Source of the DNA: Elymus sibiricus
Lineage: Eukaryota; Streptophyta; Magnoliopsida; Poales; Poaceae
Length of the DNA: 64,000 bases
Assembly: GCA_039707655.1 (NCBI GenBank)
Contig: CM077665.1
Span: 309,256,486-309,320,485 of the forward strand
Direction of reading: 5' to 3'
Under the pieces are notes generated by a model that saw only the letters and a program-made list of their open reading frames with translations, was not told where the DNA came from and searched no databases. A program made the position numbers and the translations under genes. Numbering within the stretch: position 1 is the first letter of the stretch; the number at the start of each line of letters is the position of its first letter. This document shows positions 1 to 9,866 of the stretch, one piece after another.

Positions 1-861
1 CCAATTACATGATGAGATATATGTGATGTATGAGATGATCATGTTTTGTATAGAATATCACGACTTGCATGTCGATGAGTACGGCAACTGGCAGGAGCCA
101 TAGAGTTGTCTTTAATTATTGTATGACCTGCGTGTCAATCATTAAGCGCTATGTAATGCTTTACTTTATCGCTAAACGTTAGCAATAGTCGTGGAAGCAA
201 CAGTCGGCGCGACAACCTTATGGCGACACGTTGATGGAGATCAAGATGATGGAGATCATGGTGTCATGCCGGTGACGATGGAGATCATGCCGGTGCTTTG
301 GAGATGGAGATCAAAAGCACAAGTTCATGGCCATATCATGTCACTTATGATTTGCATGTGATGTTAATCCTTTTATGCATCTTATTTTGCTTAGGACGAC
401 GGTAGCATTATAAGGTGATCCCTCACTTAAATTTCAAGATAAATTGTGTTCTCCCCAAGTGTGCACCGTTGCGAAAGTTCGTCGTTTCGAGACACGCCGT
501 GATGATCGGGTGTGATAGACTCTACGTTCGCATACAACGGGTGCAAGCCATGTTGCACGTGCGGAACACTCGGGTTAAACTTGACGAGCCTAGCATGTAC
601 AGACATGGCCTCGGAACACAAGAGACCGAAAGGTCGAACATGAGTCATATAGTAGATATGATCAACATGAAGATGTTCGCCATTGAAACCACCTCAACTC
701 ACGTGATGATCGGACTTGAGTTGGTGGATTTGGATCATGTTACACTCGAATGACCGGAGGGATGTCAATTTGAGTGGGAGTTTTTTAAGTAATATGATTA
801 ACTAAACTCATTATCTAGAACAATAGTCTAAGTTGTCTTTGCTATATTTATGTTGTAGATC
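1..861 (+). other. Angela-type untranslated leader between 5' LTR and gag
   Basis: This stretch precedes the gag ATG and corresponds to the long untranslated leader typical of BARE-1/Angela elements, where packaging and dimerisation signals are expected. It holds four copies of GATGGAGATCA at 233-243, 248-258, 277-287 and 303-313. A 112-codon reading frame at 415-753 has no recognisable domain and is not called as a gene. Confidence 0.75.
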
Positions 862-3800
862 ATGGCTCGCGCAGTAGCACCCCTGAATTTTAATGCGTTC
901 CTAGAGAAAGCTAAGTTGAAAGATGATGGAAGTAACTTTGTGGACTGGGCCCGTAATCTAAGGATTATCCTTACGGCTTCCCAGAAGGCTTATGTCCTTG
1001 ATGCACCGCTTGGTGATCCACCCGCTCCAGTTGAGTCTCTAGACGTTGTGAACGCCTGGCAGGCTCGTTCTGATGATTACTCAATAGTTCAATGTGCAAT
1101 GTTGTATGGCTTAGAACCGGGACTTCAAAGACGTTTTGAACGTCATGGAGCATATGAGATGTTCCAGGAGTTGAAGTTTATCTTTCAGAAGAATGCCCGG
1201 ATCGAGAGATATGAGATCTCCGATAAATTCTATGCTTGCAAGATGGAGGAGAACGGGTCTATCAGTGATCACGTGCTCAGAATGTCTGGGTACTCCACCC
1301 GTCTGGCTGAGTTAGGGATGCCCCTTCCGCCAGAGGCTATCACTGACAGAGTTCTTCAATCATTGCCACCTAGCTACAAGAGCTTCGTGTTGAACTATAA
1401 CATGCACGGGATGAACAAGTCAGTCGCCGAGCTGTTTGCGATGCTGAAAGCCGCTGAGTCTGAAATTCAGAAGGAGCATCAAGTGTTGATGGTCAATAAA
1501 ACCACTAGTTTCAAGAAATATGGCAAGGGTAAGAAGGGTAACTCCAAGCAGAGTGGCAAAGCAGTTGCTCCTCTCGTGAAGAAACCCAAGGCTGGACCCA
1601 AACCAGAAACTGTGTGTTTTCATTGCAAGGGAACTGGACACTGGAAGCGGAATTGCCCCAAGTATTTGGCTGACAAGAAGGCGGCCAACAACAAACAAGG
1701 TATATATGATATACATGTTATTGATGTGTACCTTACCAACTCTCGTTGTAGTGCCTGGGTATTTGATACCGGTGCGGTTGCTCATATTTGCAACTCAAAA
1801 CAGGAACTGCGGAATAGACGGAGGCTGGCAAAGGACGAAGTGACGATGCGCGTGGGAAATGGTTCCAAGGTTGATGTGATCGCCGTCGGCACGCTCGCTC
1901 TTCGATTACCGTCGGGATTAGTGATGAACCTAAATAAGTGTTATTTGGTGCCTGCGTTAAGCATGAACATTATATCTGGATCTTGTTTATTGCGAGACGG
2001 TTACTCATTTAAATCAGAGAATAATGGTTGTTCTATTTATATGAGTAATATCTTTTATGGTCATGCACCCAATGTGAGGGGTTTATTCTTGTTGAATCTC
2101 GATAGTAATGATACACATGTTCATAACATTGATGCCAAAAGATGTAGAATTGATAATGATAATACCACTTTCTTGTGGCACTGCCGTTTAGGTCATATTG
2201 GCGTAAAACGCATGAGGAAGCTCCATGCTGATGGACTTTTGGAGTCACTTGATTTTGAATCACTTGACACATGTGAGCCATGCCTCATGGGCAAGATGAC
2301 TAAAACTCCGTTCTCTGGAACAATGGAACGGGCAAGTGACTTATTGGAAATCATACATACTGATGTGTGCGGTCCGATGAGCATTGAGGCGCGCGGTGGT
2401 TATCGTTACTTTCTCACCTTCACTGATGACTTAAGTAGATATGGGTATATTTACTTAATGAAACACAAGTCTGAAACATTTGAAAAGTTCAAACAATTTC
2501 AGAGTGAAGTTGAGAATCATCGTAACAAGAAGATTAAATTCCTACGATCTGATCGAGGAGGAGAATATCTGAGTTATGAGTTTGGCAGTCACTTAAGACA
2601 GTGTGGAATTGTTTCACAATTAACACCGCCTGGAACACCACAGCGTAATGGTGTGTCCGAACGTCGTAATCGAACCTTATTGGATATGGTGCGATCTATG
2701 ATGTCTCTTGCCGATTTGCCACTATCGTTTTGGGGTTATGCATTAGAGACAGCTGCATTCACTTTAAATAGGGCACCATCGAAATCCATTGAGACGACGC
2801 CATATGAACTTTGGTTTGGCAAGAAGCCAAAGCTGTCGTTTCTTAAAGTTTGGGGATGTGATGCTTATGTCAAAAAGCTTCAGCCTGAAAAGCTGGAACC
2901 CAAAGCGGAGAAATGCGTCTTCATAGGATACCCAAAAGAGACAGTTGGGTATACCTTCTACCTCAGATCCGAAGGCAAAGTGTTTGTCGCTAAAAACGGA
3001 ACATTTCTTGAGAAAGAGTTTCTCTCGAAAGAATTGAGTGGGAGGAAGATAGAACTTGATGAGGTTGTTGAACCTTTACTTCAACCTGAGAGTAGCGCAG
3101 CGCAGAAAGTTGTTTCTGTGGAGCCTACATTAGCTGAAGAGGAAGTTAATGATGATGATCATGAAGCTTTGGATCAAGTTGCTATCGAACCTCGTAGGTC
3201 GACAAGGACGCGTACTGCTCCTGAGTGGTATGGCAACCCTGTCTTAGAAGTCATGTTGTTAGACAACGATGAACCTACGAGCTATGGAGAAGCGATGATG
3301 AGCCCGGATTCCGAGAAGTGGTTAGAGGCCATGAAATCCGAGATGGGATCCATGTATGAAAACAAAGTCTGGACTTTGGAAGTATTACCTGAAGGGCGTA
3401 AGGCCATTCAGAACAAATGGATCTTTAAGAGGAAGACGGACGCGGACGGTAATGTCACCGTCTATAAAGCTCGACTTGTGGCAAAGGGTTTTTCACAAGT
3501 TCAAGGAGTTGACTACGATGAGACCTTCTCACCCGTAGCGATGCTTAAGTCCGTCAGAATCATGTTAGCAATAGCTGCCTTTTTCGATTATGAAATTTGG
3601 CAGATGGATGTCAAAACAGCGTTCCTTAACGGTTTCCTTAAGGAAGAGTTGTATATGATGCAACCAGAAGGTTTTGTCGATCCAGAGAATGCTGACAAAG
3701 TTTGCAAACTCCAGCGATCCATTTATGGACTGGTGCAAGCATCTCGGAGTTGGAATCTTCGTTTTGATGAGGTGATCAAAACGTTCGAGTTTATACAAGT

Positions 3801-4845
3801 TTACGGAGAAGCTTGTATTTACAAGAAAGTGAGTGGGAGCTCTATAGCGTTTCTAATATTATATGTGGATGACATATTGCTGATTGGAAACAATATAGAA
3901 ATGCTGGAAAGCGTAAAGGAATATTTGAACAAGAGTTTTTCAATGAAGGACCTAGGAGAAGCTGCTTTCATATTAGGCATCAAGATCTATAGAGATAGAT
4001 CGAGACGCTTAATAGGACTTTCACAAAGCACATACCTTGACAAAGTTTTGAAGAAGTTCAAAATGGATCAGTCCAAGAAGGGGTTCTTGCCTGTATTGCA
4101 AGGTGTGAAGTTGAGTAAGACTCAATGCCCAGTGACTGCAGAAGATAGAGAAAAGATGAGTGTCATCCCCTATGCTTCAGCCATAGGCTCTATCATGTAT
4201 GCAATGTTGTGCACAAGACCCGATGTCAGCCTTGCCATAAGTATGGTCGGAAGGTTTCAAAGTGATCCAGGAATGGAACACTGGACGGCGGTCAAGAATA
4301 TCCTGAAGTACCTGAAAAGGACTAAGGACATGTTTCTCGTTTATGGAGGTGATCAAGAGCTCGTCGTAAAGGGTTACGTCGATGCAAGCTTTGACACTGA
4401 TCCGGATGACTCTAAGTCGCAAACCGGATACGTATTTATTCTTAATGGGGGTGCGGTTAGCTGGTGCAGTTCCAAGCAAAGCGTGGTAGCTGATTCTACA
4501 TGCGAAGCGGAGTACATCGCAGCCTCGGAGGCGGCGAAGGAAGGTGTCTGGATGAAGGAGTTCATGACAGATCTTGGAGTAGTGCCTAGTGCACTTGACC
4601 CAATGACTCTGTTTTGTGATAACACTGGTGCCATTGCTCTAGCCAAGGAACCAAGATTTCACAAGAGGACCAGACACATAAAACGACGTTTCAATTCCAT
4701 CCGCGATTACATCAAGGAGGACGACATAAATATTTGCAAAGTACACACGGATCTAAATGTTGCAGATCCGATGACTAAACCTCTTCCAAGGGCTAAACAT
4801 GAACAACACCAGAACTGCATGGGTGTTCGATTCATTACAATGTAA
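862..4845 (+). CDS. gag-pol: Intact Copia gag-pol polyprotein
   Basis: The 1,327-residue open frame carries every Ty1/copia domain in order. These are a gag N-terminal part (about 1-240), a CCHC zinc knuckle (252-265, CFHCKGTGHWKRNC), an aspartic protease with D302-T303-G304, and a GAG-pre-integrase zinc region starting near W439-H440. The integrase has catalytic D501, D564 and E600 (exact D,D35E spacing). The reverse transcriptase has YVDD at 1001-1004, and RNase H begins near 1173 (VDASFD). The protein would form virus-like particles, copy the element RNA and integrate the cDNA. No internal stop or frameshift is present. The ATG at 862 begins MARAVAPLNFNAF, a usual start for this group. Gag and Pol lie in one frame, as is normal for this clade. 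It is the only full-length polyprotein in the window. Confidence 0.95.
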   Translation: MARAVAPLNFNAFLEKAKLKDDGSNFVDWARNLRIILTASQKAYVLDAPLGDPPAPVESLDVVNAWQARSDDYSIVQCAMLYGLEPGLQRRFERHGAYEMFQELKFIFQKNARIERYEISDKFYACKMEENGSISDHVLRMSGYSTRLAELGMPLPPEAITDRVLQSLPPSYKSFVLNYNMHGMNKSVAELFAMLKAAESEIQKEHQVLMVNKTTSFKKYGKGKKGNSKQSGKAVAPLVKKPKAGPKPETVCFHCKGTGHWKRNCPKYLADKKAANNKQGIYDIHVIDVYLTNSRCSAWVFDTGAVAHICNSKQELRNRRRLAKDEVTMRVGNGSKVDVIAVGTLALRLPSGLVMNLNKCYLVPALSMNIISGSCLLRDGYSFKSENNGCSIYMSNIFYGHAPNVRGLFLLNLDSNDTHVHNIDAKRCRIDNDNTTFLWHCRLGHIGVKRMRKLHADGLLESLDFESLDTCEPCLMGKMTKTPFSGTMERASDLLEIIHTDVCGPMSIEARGGYRYFLTFTDDLSRYGYIYLMKHKSETFEKFKQFQSEVENHRNKKIKFLRSDRGGEYLSYEFGSHLRQCGIVSQLTPPGTPQRNGVSERRNRTLLDMVRSMMSLADLPLSFWGYALETAAFTLNRAPSKSIETTPYELWFGKKPKLSFLKVWGCDAYVKKLQPEKLEPKAEKCVFIGYPKETVGYTFYLRSEGKVFVAKNGTFLEKEFLSKELSGRKIELDEVVEPLLQPESSAAQKVVSVEPTLAEEEVNDDDHEALDQVAIEPRRSTRTRTAPEWYGNPVLEVMLLDNDEPTSYGEAMMSPDSEKWLEAMKSEMGSMYENKVWTLEVLPEGRKAIQNKWIFKRKTDADGNVTVYKARLVAKGFSQVQGVDYDETFSPVAMLKSVRIMLAIAAFFDYEIWQMDVKTAFLNGFLKEELYMMQPEGFVDPENADKVCKLQRSIYGLVQASRSWNLRFDEVIKTFEFIQVYGEACIYKKVSGSSIAFLILYVDDILLIGNNIEMLESVKEYLNKSFSMKDLGEAAFILGIKIYRDRSRRLIGLSQSTYLDKVLKKFKMDQSKKGFLPVLQGVKLSKTQCPVTAEDREKMSVIPYASAIGSIMYAMLCTRPDVSLAISMVGRFQSDPGMEHWTAVKNILKYLKRTKDMFLVYGGDQELVVKGYVDASFDTDPDDSKSQTGYVFILNGGAVSWCSSKQSVVADSTCEAEYIAASEAAKEGVWMKEFMTDLGVVPSALDPMTLFCDNTGAIALAKEPRFHKRTRHIKRRFNSIRDYIKEDDINICKVHTDLNVADPMTKPLPRAKHEQHQNCMGVRFITM

Positions 4846-4884
4846 ATCACATAGTGATGTGAACTAGATTATTGACTCTAGTGC

Positions 4885-4895
4885 AAGTGGGAGAC
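4885..4895 (+). other. Polypurine tract of Angela-type element
   Basis: AAGTGGGAGAC directly precedes the LTR TG at 4896, the expected position for the plus-strand DNA primer. Confidence 0.85.
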
Positions 4896-6041
4896 TGTTG
4901 GAAATATGCCCTAGAGGCAATAATAAATTGGTTATTATTATATTTCCTTGTTCATGATAATCGTTTATTATCCATGCTATAATTGTATTGATTGGAAACT
5001 CAAATACATGTGTGGGTACATAGACAACACTGTGTCCCTAGTAAGCCTCTAGTTGACTAGCTCGTTGATCAAAGATGGTTAAGGTTTCCTAGCCATTGAC
5101 ATGAGATGTCATTTGATAACGGGATCACATCATTAGGAGAATGATGTGATGGACAAGACCCAAACTGTAAACGTAGCATTTGATCGTGTCAGTTTATTGC
5201 TATTGTTTTCTGCATGTCAAGTATCTGTTCCTTTGACCATGAGATCATGCAACTCACTAACACCGGAGGAATACCTTGTGTGTATCAAACGTCGCAACGT
5301 AACTGGGTGACTATAAAGGTGCTCTACAGGTATCTCCGAGGGTGTCTGTTGGGTTGGCATGGATCAAGACTAGGATTTGTTACTCCGTATGACGGAGAGG
5401 TATCTCAGGGCCCACTCGGTAATACAACATCACAATGAGCCTTGCAAGCAATGTGACTAAAGTGTTAGCCACGAGATCTTGTATTACGGAACGAGTAAAG
5501 AGACTTGCCGGTAACGAGATTGAACTAGGTATAGTGATACCGACGATCGAATCTCGGGCAAGTAACATACCGAAGAACAAAGGGAACAGCATACGGGATT
5601 AACTGAATCCTTGACATAGAGGTTCGACCGATAAAGATCTTCGTAGAATATGTAGGAGCCAATATGGGCATCCAGGTCCCGCTATTGGTTATTGGCCGTA
5701 GAGGTGTCTCGGTCATGTCTACATAGTTTTCGAACCCGCAGGGTCTACACACTTAACGTTTGGTGACGATTAGTATAATTGAGTTATTATGTTGGTGACC
5801 GAAAGTTGTTCGGAAGTCTCGGATAAGATCCCGGACATGACGAGGATCTCCGGAAGAGTCCGGAGGTAAAGATTGATATATGTGATAATAGTGTTTCGAT
5901 CTCCGGAAGAGTTCCAGAGTTCACCGGAAGGGGTTCCGGATGTTTGCCGAAGTGTTCGGGTACAGCAACACTTTATATGGGCTAAGGGATAAAAGCCCAC
6001 AAGGTATTGGAAAGTGCAAAAAGTAGTTTTGCTGCCGCGTA

Positions 6042-6156
6042 AGCGGTACTACCGCTTGTGTGAAGCGGTACTACCGCCCAAGCGGTACTACCGCTTGTGT
6101 GAAGCGGTACTACCGCCCAAGCGGTACTACCGCTTGTGTGAAGCGGTACTACCGCT
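6042..6156 (+). repeat. Tandem palindromic array in Angela LTR U3
   Basis: Six copies of a 15-bp inverted repeat AGCGGTA-C-TACCGCT (some end in C) start at 6042, 6064, 6081, 6103, 6120 and 6142. The spacing alternates 22, 17, 22, 17, 22, giving a 39-bp composite unit. The array ends about 130 bp upstream of the TATA box. The solo LTR keeps only about two degenerate copies (around 12175-12225). Confidence 0.9.
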
Positions 6157-6286
6157 TGTGTGCGGCTGTGCACGGTTCGGCAGGGATCCGAGTTGGACTC
6201 TTTCCCTGCGGGCCAAACCGACCTTGTGCGGGCAAAACCGACCTAGAGGAGGCTTTTACTCCAAGTTTAGACCCCAAGGCTCAACA

Positions 6287-6294
6287 TATAAATA
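6287..6294 (+). promoter_or_regulatory. TATA box of Angela-type LTR
   Basis: TATAAATA is followed by a G-rich stretch (GAGGGGCAGGGC). It is the expected LTR promoter; the solo LTR keeps it on the minus strand at 12070-12077. Confidence 0.75.
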
Positions 6295-7087
6295 GAGGGG
6301 CAGGGCTAGCACACGGGACACATCAGGATTTCCCAAGCCGTGTGCCGGCAACCCTAACCCTCTAGTTCCTCCGTCATAATCTCCGTAGCGCTTAGCGAAG
6401 CCCTGCAGAGATTGTTCCTCACCACCATCACCACGCCGTCGTGCTGCTGGAACTCAACCACTACTTCATCATCGCTCGCTGGATCGAGGAGGTGAAGGCG
6501 TCATCAAGCCGTACGTGTGTTGAACGCGGAGGTGCCATCCGTTCGGCGCTAGTTCGTGATCGGATCGAGGGACGACTTGCGATTTGGATCGCGGAGACGT
6601 TCGACTACATCAACCGCGTTTCTTAAACGCTTCCGCTTAGCGATCTACAAGGGTATGTAGATTCACTCTCCCTCTCGTAGATGCTCATCACCATGGATAG
6701 ATCTTGTGTGTGCGTAGGAAAATTTTTGTTTCCCATGCAACGTTCCCCAACAGAAATATCGATTGACTCAAGTTTCAAAAAATCAGGCTATGGTGCCGGC
6801 TTACTCCAGATTTGCTTTATGGTCAAAAATAGCTAGACATTAAGCAAGGATGGTGCGGGAATAAACAATGCCATGAGCATATTAACAAGAAAGCTTGTCA
6901 AATCAGAGTTCAGCACTGGCAAAAGACACCAAACGTGCACGATGGCACGACAAAGCAGATTCAAAAGTTATGAAGAGTACTGCTCCTATTACAGGCTCAT
7001 AGTGGAACCACATCATCCTTTGCAAAAGTTTTTCTTGCACTAGGGGGATCGTCTAACGGGGCGTCTCATCCAGCTTTTAAGCCGTCT

Positions 7088-7725
7088 TCAAGATCTATCA
7101 TCAGCCGCCTCTAGTTCTGACCCCGCCGGCTCGACATCATCATCAACCTGCTGGCCTTTCTATTGCCAACGAATTGAGAGCAAAGATTCAAAATTTGCAG
7201 TCCCTTCAACAAGAGCTGACGCGTCAATGTCAGGGGCAAAAGTTGTCTTACGGCGAGGCGACGCCAGGTCAGACGGCTCGTCCATTGGCACGCTGATGCG
7301 TTCATTATCAGCATTGTAGGATGGATGATACTTTGAAAGATCTACCTCGTCGGCTATCAAAGACGCCAGTGGCCGGGTCTCCAAAAGACACTTGGCGTAA
7401 TCTTCATGAGTGAAGGCTGACCCGTCAAGTTTAAACTCTGGGAAGCCGCCTTTCAGCTGCTCCACGTCCAATTCTGGTAGATAAGCCTTTGCCCGAGCAA
7501 GCGCCATGTTCGCTCCCACACGAGCCGCCGATTTTCGAGTTTCAATCACCCTTTGTGGCACCGTAGAGAGCTGTTTCAACATGTCCTAGATACTTCTCGG
7601 AGGATACTTCAAGTTTTTCACAGCCATGATGGAATATACGGAGCCCGTAAACAGCTGCTCTACGTAGGTGAAAATGGTCTTCAATTTTACAATTGGCAGC
7701 TCTACAAGCTTGTGGTTTTTTCGCC
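7088..7725 (-). pseudogene. Exon 4 (C-terminal) of antisense gene
   Basis: It starts after acceptor TGTGTAG and includes the segment KAYLPELDVEQLKGGFPEF. An in-frame TAG just upstream of the Met codon at 7582 and a second at 7160-7162 interrupt it. The frame would otherwise run to TGA at 7090-7088. Confidence 0.55.
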
Positions 7726-7805
7726 CTACACATAAGAGAAAGCATAATAAGTCGCCACAAGGTTCAAAAACCAGCACTTTGACAAAGGCGGATCAGAACA
7801 CATAC

Positions 7806-8083
7806 CGAAGATTGCTGTCAACATATCATTGATCTGCTTTATGAGGGTGGCATATTTTTCTTTCATAGGGCTAAGGTTATTTTCAGCTTTCTCTGCACGT
7901 TTGGTCAAGACAGTTTTTTCCGCCTCGAACAATTTTTATGGCATGTTCTAGACGTTCGTTGGCCTCGTGGGTAGAGTTTTCAAAGTGAGCCGACATGGAC
8001 TCGGCTTCGGTTTTCAATCTCCTTTCCTCCTTGAGCCGTTTCTGCAGTCTCACAGCAACAGACTCAGCATCTTCACAATATCC
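7806..8083 (-). pseudogene. Exon 3 of antisense gene (coiled-coil segment)
   Basis: It begins after acceptor CATCAG and encodes a Lys/Glu-rich heptad-like stretch (EDAESVAVRLQKRLKEERRL, then EKTVLTKRAEKAENNL in a shifted frame). A frameshift lies near 7930. It ends at the donor CG|GTATGT. Confidence 0.6.
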
Positions 8084-8204
8084 CTGATGGATGAATAACG
8101 AACATCGGGAATTATGGTTTACAAGTCTCAAGAAGATTGCAAGCAAATATCCTTGACACTTGGGGGCTAATGTAATTTAGATCTTTTCAAATTAAAGAAT
8201 GGAG

Positions 8205-8527
8205 AAGACCTGGCTCATCTCAAGAAGATGAGTCGGCCCTTGGGGGCTACAGGTCGAACTTCTTCAGTCTTAAAAGACCCGGCTCATCTCAAGAAGATGA
8301 GTCGGCCCTTGGGGGCTACAGGTCAAACTTCTTCAGTCTTAAAAGACCCATCTCATCTCAAGAAGACGAGTCGGCCCTTGGGGGCTACAGGTCGAAGTTC
8401 TTTTATCTTAAAAGACCCGCCTCATCTCAAGAAGATGAGTCGGCCCTTGGGGGCTACAGGTCGAAGTTCTTTTATCTTAAAAGACCCGCCTCATCTCAAG
8501 CACATGAGTTGGCCCTTGGGGGCTACA
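8205..8527 (+). repeat. 69-bp tandem repeat, about 4.7 copies, in an intron of the antisense gene
   Basis: The same point of the unit (AGTCGGCCCTTGGGGGCTAC) recurs at 8231, 8300, 8369, 8438 and 8507, exactly 69 bp apart. Because 69 is divisible by three, the plus strand shows a spurious repeated 23-residue reading frame. Each unit carries a CCTTGGGGGCTAC core like the polypurine tract of this element. A related TTGGGGGCTAATGT lies at 8160-8173. Confidence 0.92.
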
Positions 8528-8634
8528 TGGATATTACAGACTTTTAGTTATACTATAAAACCAGCTTATCATAACAAGCTGGTCTTTGGAAGCTAATGGT
8601 AGTATGCAAGATAATGGTAAAAGGACGAGATTAC

Positions 8635-8900
8635 CTCATATTTTTCCTTCATAGCATTTACCATGCTCTTTTCAATGTCTCGTCTCTCATACAGCCGGGT
8701 CAAGTACTCTTGATACAGGTCTTCAACACCAAGTGTGGATAAATCCAGGAATTCCATTTTGGCCTTTCCCTTATCCAAAGTCGCTGATTCATCCTTGCTC
8801 ACGATTTTAGTTAAGGAAGTGGAAGCAGTGGGGGCTTGCAAAGTCGCTGATTCATCCTTGCTCACGATTTTAGTTAAGGAGAATTGGCGTCTCCTGGCTT
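8635..8900 (-). pseudogene. Exon 2 of antisense gene, 3' part beyond the insertion
   Basis: This segment resumes the exon left of the Sirevirus. A one-base phase change near 8880 puts the preceding residues out of frame. The readable part (KGKAKMEFLDLSTLGVEDLY and onward) is charged. It contains a 63-bp tandem duplication (see 8777-8880) and ends at the donor GAG|GTAATC. Confidence 0.6.
8777..8880 (+). repeat. 63-bp tandem duplication in exon 2 of the antisense gene
   Basis: A 41-bp block beginning AAAGTCGCTGATTCATCC occurs twice with a 63-bp period (TCGCTGATTC at 8781 and 8844). The period is a multiple of three, so the duplication keeps the minus-strand frame. Confidence 0.85.
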
Positions 8901-8905
8901 GTTGG

Positions 8906-9866
8906 TGTAGGACCGAAAGTATGTCTAGAGGGGGGGGTGATTAGACTACTTAACCAAATAAAAGTTTTGCCTTTTCCCAAATTTTAGAGTTGGCAATTTT
9001 AGCATTTCATGGCAAGTCAAGTACACCCTACACATGCAAGTCTAAGAGTATAGCAGCGAAAAGTAACAACAAGCATGAGTAGAAAGGATAGGGTAGGAAG
9101 ATCAAACGCAATTGTAGACACGATGATTTTTCCCGTGGTTCCGATAGGTGGTGCTATCGTACATCCACGTTTATGGAGTCTTCAACCCACGGAGGGTAAT
9201 GGTCGCGAGAGTCCACGGAGGGCTCCACCCATAAGGGTCCACAAAGTAGCAACCTTGACTATTCCATAACGGCTTCCATCCACGAAGGACTAGCCTCACT
9301 ATGGGTAGATCTTCACGAAGTAGGCGATCTCCTTGCCCGCACAAACTTCTTGGTTCACTCCACAACACGAAGTAGGAGGCTCCCAAGCGACACCTAACCA
9401 ATCTAGGAGGCACCACCCTCCAAAAGGTAATAGGCTCGGTAATGACGATGAACTCCTTGCTCTTGTGCTTCAAGATGGTAGACTCATCAACACACAATCA
9501 CTCTCTCACAGATTTAGCTTGGTGGAAGAGATGGGATTGGTGGAAAGCAACTTGGGGAGGCTAGAAATCAAGATCCATATGGTTGGAGTGGATGATCTTG
9601 ACCTCAACACAAGGGTAGGTGGTTCTCTCTCATAAAACTGGATGGGGCAAGAATGGAATAGTTCTGAGTGCTTCTCTCTCGAGTAGGTGGTGGTGAAGGG
9701 GTATATATAGGCATCCCCAAAAATCCAACCGTTACACACAAAATGACCAACTCGGTGACACCGATGTGTTAATCTCGGTGGTACCGAAGTGACCAAAAGG
9801 TGGCAACTTTTGAATCTCGGTGAGACCGATATAGGAAACTCGGTTGCACCGATAAGGTGACCAACT
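8906..9866 (-). repeat. 3' LTR of Sirevirus family 1, truncated
   Basis: It is colinear with 13645-14610 and starts TGTAGGACCGAAAG. It stops after the first four palindromes, where the sequence jumps into the gag 3' end (near 9866). TATA box on the minus strand at 9709-9702. Confidence 0.9.

Larger units (their letters stand above)
1..6752 (+). mobile_element. Angela/BARE-1/WIS-type Ty1/copia retrotransposon, right part
   Basis: The order is leader, gag-pol, polypurine tract and 3' LTR, all on the plus strand. The 5' LTR and primer-binding site lie left of the window. The LTR ends (TGTTGGAAATATGCCC and CGTTCCCCAACA) are those I know from the Angela/BARE-1/WIS group of Triticeae. The element ends at 6752, and the next five bases, GAAAT (6753-6757), are the predicted right target-site duplication; its partner is outside the window. 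It was inserted into the Tat-like element that continues at 6753. With gag-pol open throughout and the 3' LTR complete, this is the copy in the window most likely to be recent or autonomous. Confidence 0.93.
4896..6752 (+). repeat. Angela-type 3' LTR (1,857 bp)
   Basis: The LTR runs from TGTTGGAAATATGCCC to CGTTCCCCAACA. It matches in reverse the solo LTR at 11613-13370 and the partial LTR starting at 63627. It is 99 bp longer than the solo LTR, which roughly equals the extra copies in its palindromic array (6042-6156). Confidence 0.95.

Noticed and set aside
415..753. 112-codon ORF in the Angela leader
   Set aside because: No domain and no similarity to known gag extensions; leaders of this length contain such frames by chance.
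6042..6156. Regular repeats and spacers resembling a CRISPR array
   Set aside because: The spacers are themselves repeated and too short, the host is a plant, and the array sits in an LTR.
7553..7735. Plus-strand ORFs overlapping the antisense gene
   Set aside because: Shadows of the minus-strand exon 4; no independent support.
8228..8596. Plus-strand ORF with a 23-residue repeat (RPLGATGR...), looks like a repeat protein
   Set aside because: It is produced by the 69-bp tandem DNA repeat, whose period is a multiple of three; no start context, no domain, and it lies in an intron of the antisense gene.
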